Part shown: one piece after another, positions 5,061 to 6,103 of the stretch
Position numbering within the stretch: position 1 is the stretch's first letter
Layout of the letters: each line of letters begins with the position of its first letter
Origin: Candidatus Omnitrophota bacterium
GTDB taxonomy: Bacteria; Omnitrophota; Gorgyraeia; Gygaellales; Profunditerraquicolaceae
Direction: 5' to 3'
Assembly (NCBI GenBank): GCA_028716305.1
Contig: JAQUQA010000077.1
Location: forward strand, 1 to 6,103
DNA length: 6,103 bases
Translations under genes and position numbers: made by a program
Notes under the pieces: model-generated
What the model saw: the letters and a program-made list of their open reading frames with translations, nothing else
Databases searched by the model: none
What the model was told of the DNA's origin: nothing

Positions 5061-6103
5061 TTACCAGCGTAACGGCCCCTGCCAGGCGCTTTTCAGTTCT
5101 TCCAGGCCCGCGCTGAGGCAGATCTTTTGATCCAGGCCATAAACACGAAATTCTTTTTTCGCGTTCAGGCAACCGATCAACCCAAAAGGGAATCCTTTTA
5201 ACAACTGCTCAAATTTCTTTTGATTCTTTTTTTCCACTTCGACTATTAATCTGGAGTTCGATTCGGAGAACAATACGAAATCGTTTCGTTCGGCGTTCGG
5301 CGTTCGGCGTTCGGCGTAAATCCTGCGATACGGGACCTCCGAAAGGAACAGCTCCATCCCCAGGCCTCCGGCAAAGGCCATCTCCGCGGCCGCCACGGCA
5401 ATACCCCCTTCGGAACAATCATGCATTGCCGCAACCAGGCCCTCTCTGGCGGCCCGATGCAAAATCCGGAACCCCTGTTTTGCTTTTCGCGTATCCACCC
5501 GGGGGACGTGGTTGCCGAGATGCCCACAGAGATCAAAGTAATGCGATCCCCCCAATTCATCATAACTTTCTCCCACGATGTAAACCAGGTCTCCGGAATT
5601 CTTCGCGTACATCGATACCGCCTTGCCGACATCCGCCATCACGGCGATCGCCGAAATCAAAAGCGTGCCCGGGATCGCCAGGGATTTATTCCTTACGGTA
5701 TATTCATTATAAAGACTGTCTTTCCCCGAAATGAACGGGACGCCGAACCCTAAAGCGGTATCGTAACATCCATAGGCCGCCCTGACCAGGCCGCCCAGAC
5801 GGTCGGCCTTATCCGGGTTACCCCAACAAAAATTATCCAAAAGCGCTAATTCCTCCAAAGAGCCGCCTACGGCAACTACCTGGCGCAGCGCCTCGTCGAT
5901 ACAGGAAGCGGCCATCCAGTAGGGGTCGATCAGGCCATACTTGAAATTTATCCCGTTGGAAACGATTACCCCCTTACGCGAATCCAATAAAGGCCTGACA
6001 ATGCTGGCATCCGACGGCCCGTCATTAGCTATCCCCTCCAGGGGCTTGATCACCGAACCGCCCTGCACCTCATGGTCATATTGCCTGATCACCCATTCCT
6101 TGG
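5061..6103 (-). CDS. purL: Phosphoribosylformylglycinamidine synthase, large (synthetase) subunit PurL, C-terminal 346 residues; 5' end outside the window
   Basis: PurL binds FGAR and ATP and uses ammonia from PurQ to form FGAM. The frame is open to the right edge, beginning KEWVIRQYDHEVQGG. The GTG at 6092 lies inside this conserved segment and is not the start. Counting from the first full codon, motifs are PSDAS (29-33), LLDNFCWGNPD (87-97), PFISGKDSLYNEY (122-134), YDELGGSHYF (180-189), HDCSEGGIAVAAAEM (227-241) and LFSESNSR (277-284), ending GPLRW. This corresponds to the second AIRS-N/AIRS-C half of the protein. The DNFCWG form resembles the longer PurL proteins in which PurS is fused at the N-terminus, rather than Bacillus PurL, but the N-terminus is not visible. 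Residues 263-272 (AERRTPNAER) come from a heptamer repeat inserted before the conserved NDFVLFSES segment. The stop is 13 bases before the LOG gene. Confidence 0.96.
   Translation of the reverse strand, partial: KEWVIRQYDHEVQGGSVIKPLEGIANDGPSDASIVRPLLDSRKGVIVSNGINFKYGLIDPYWMAASCIDEALRQVVAVGGSLEELALLDNFCWGNPDKADRLGGLVRAAYGCYDTALGFGVPFISGKDSLYNEYTVRNKSLAIPGTLLISAIAVMADVGKAVSMYAKNSGDLVYIVGESYDELGGSHYFDLCGHLGNHVPRVDTRKAKQGFRILHRAAREGLVAAMHDCSEGGIAVAAAEMAFAGGLGMELFLSEVPYRRIYAERRTPNAERNDFVLFSESNSRLIVEVEKKNQKKFEQLLKGFPFGLIGCLNAKKEFRVYGLDQKICLSAGLEELKSAWQGPLRW
5287..5317 (-). repeat. Heptamer tandem array inside purL
   Basis: CGTTCGG on the plus strand is repeated perfectly 4.4 times; on the coding strand the unit is a rotation of CGAACGC. 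Three units encode RTPNAER, so the reading frame is unchanged by adding 21 bases, and all frames of the strand give the same peptide in rotation. The unit has no stop on either strand. It encodes most of an apparent extra loop in PurL between VPYRRIY and NDFVLFSES. Confidence 0.9.

Noticed and set aside
4499..5116. 205-codon open frame on the plus strand
   Set aside because: It is antisense to the LOG gene, which has strong family motifs. Its translation has no recognisable domain, and I see no reason to think it is expressed.
5209..5632. Minus-strand overlapping frames that also encode RRTPNAE peptides
   Set aside because: They are out of frame with purL. A 7-base repeat gives the same peptide in all frames, so the similarity does not indicate extra genes.
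6090..6092. GTG as the start of purL
   Set aside because: The reading frame continues upstream to the window edge, and the codon lies inside the conserved WVIRQYDHEV segment of PurL.

Overview
The window is one tightly packed minus-strand cluster for de novo purine (IMP) biosynthesis, read from right to left. The order is purL (C-terminal part only, entering from the right edge), a LOG-family nucleotide phosphoribohydrolase-like gene, purQ, a PurF-like paralogue, canonical purF, and purM (N-terminal two thirds, leaving at the left edge). Gaps of 11 to 13 bases, or a 14-base overlap, separate the first five genes, and three of the ribosome binding sites touch or abut the preceding stop codon. 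This looks like a single polycistronic mRNA. The only sizeable gap, 110 bases between purF and purM, is largely filled by a degenerate 7-base repeat. I see no promoter, terminator, tRNA, rRNA, mobile element or CRISPR in the window.

How the genes work together: PurF makes phosphoribosylamine from PRPP and glutamine (step 1). PurL and PurQ are the synthetase and glutaminase subunits that make FGAM from FGAR (step 4). PurM closes the imidazole ring to give AIR (step 5). The LOG-type protein may release ribose 5-phosphate and base from a nucleoside monophosphate; that link is inferred from position only. The second PurF-like protein keeps the PRPP loop and all four iron-sulfur cysteines of PurF. 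Its glutaminase nucleophile is Ser, and other glutamine-binding motifs are lost.

Organism: a bacterium of moderate GC content. Its heptamer tandem repeats sit in and between genes and encode in-frame peptides such as RTTDHGP and RRTPNAE. From memory this resembles genomes of uncultivated lineages such as Omnitrophota (OP3) or related phyla. No taxonomic marker is present, so this is only a guess.

Most interesting points: (1) tandem PurF paralogues, one with a degenerate glutaminase site; (2) three separate period-7 arrays with different units, two of them inserted in frame in purQ and purL, whose units are stop-free in all six frames; (3) a LOG enzyme placed between the two FGAM synthetase subunit genes. 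All gene families here are recognisable, and I do not see a wholly new system.
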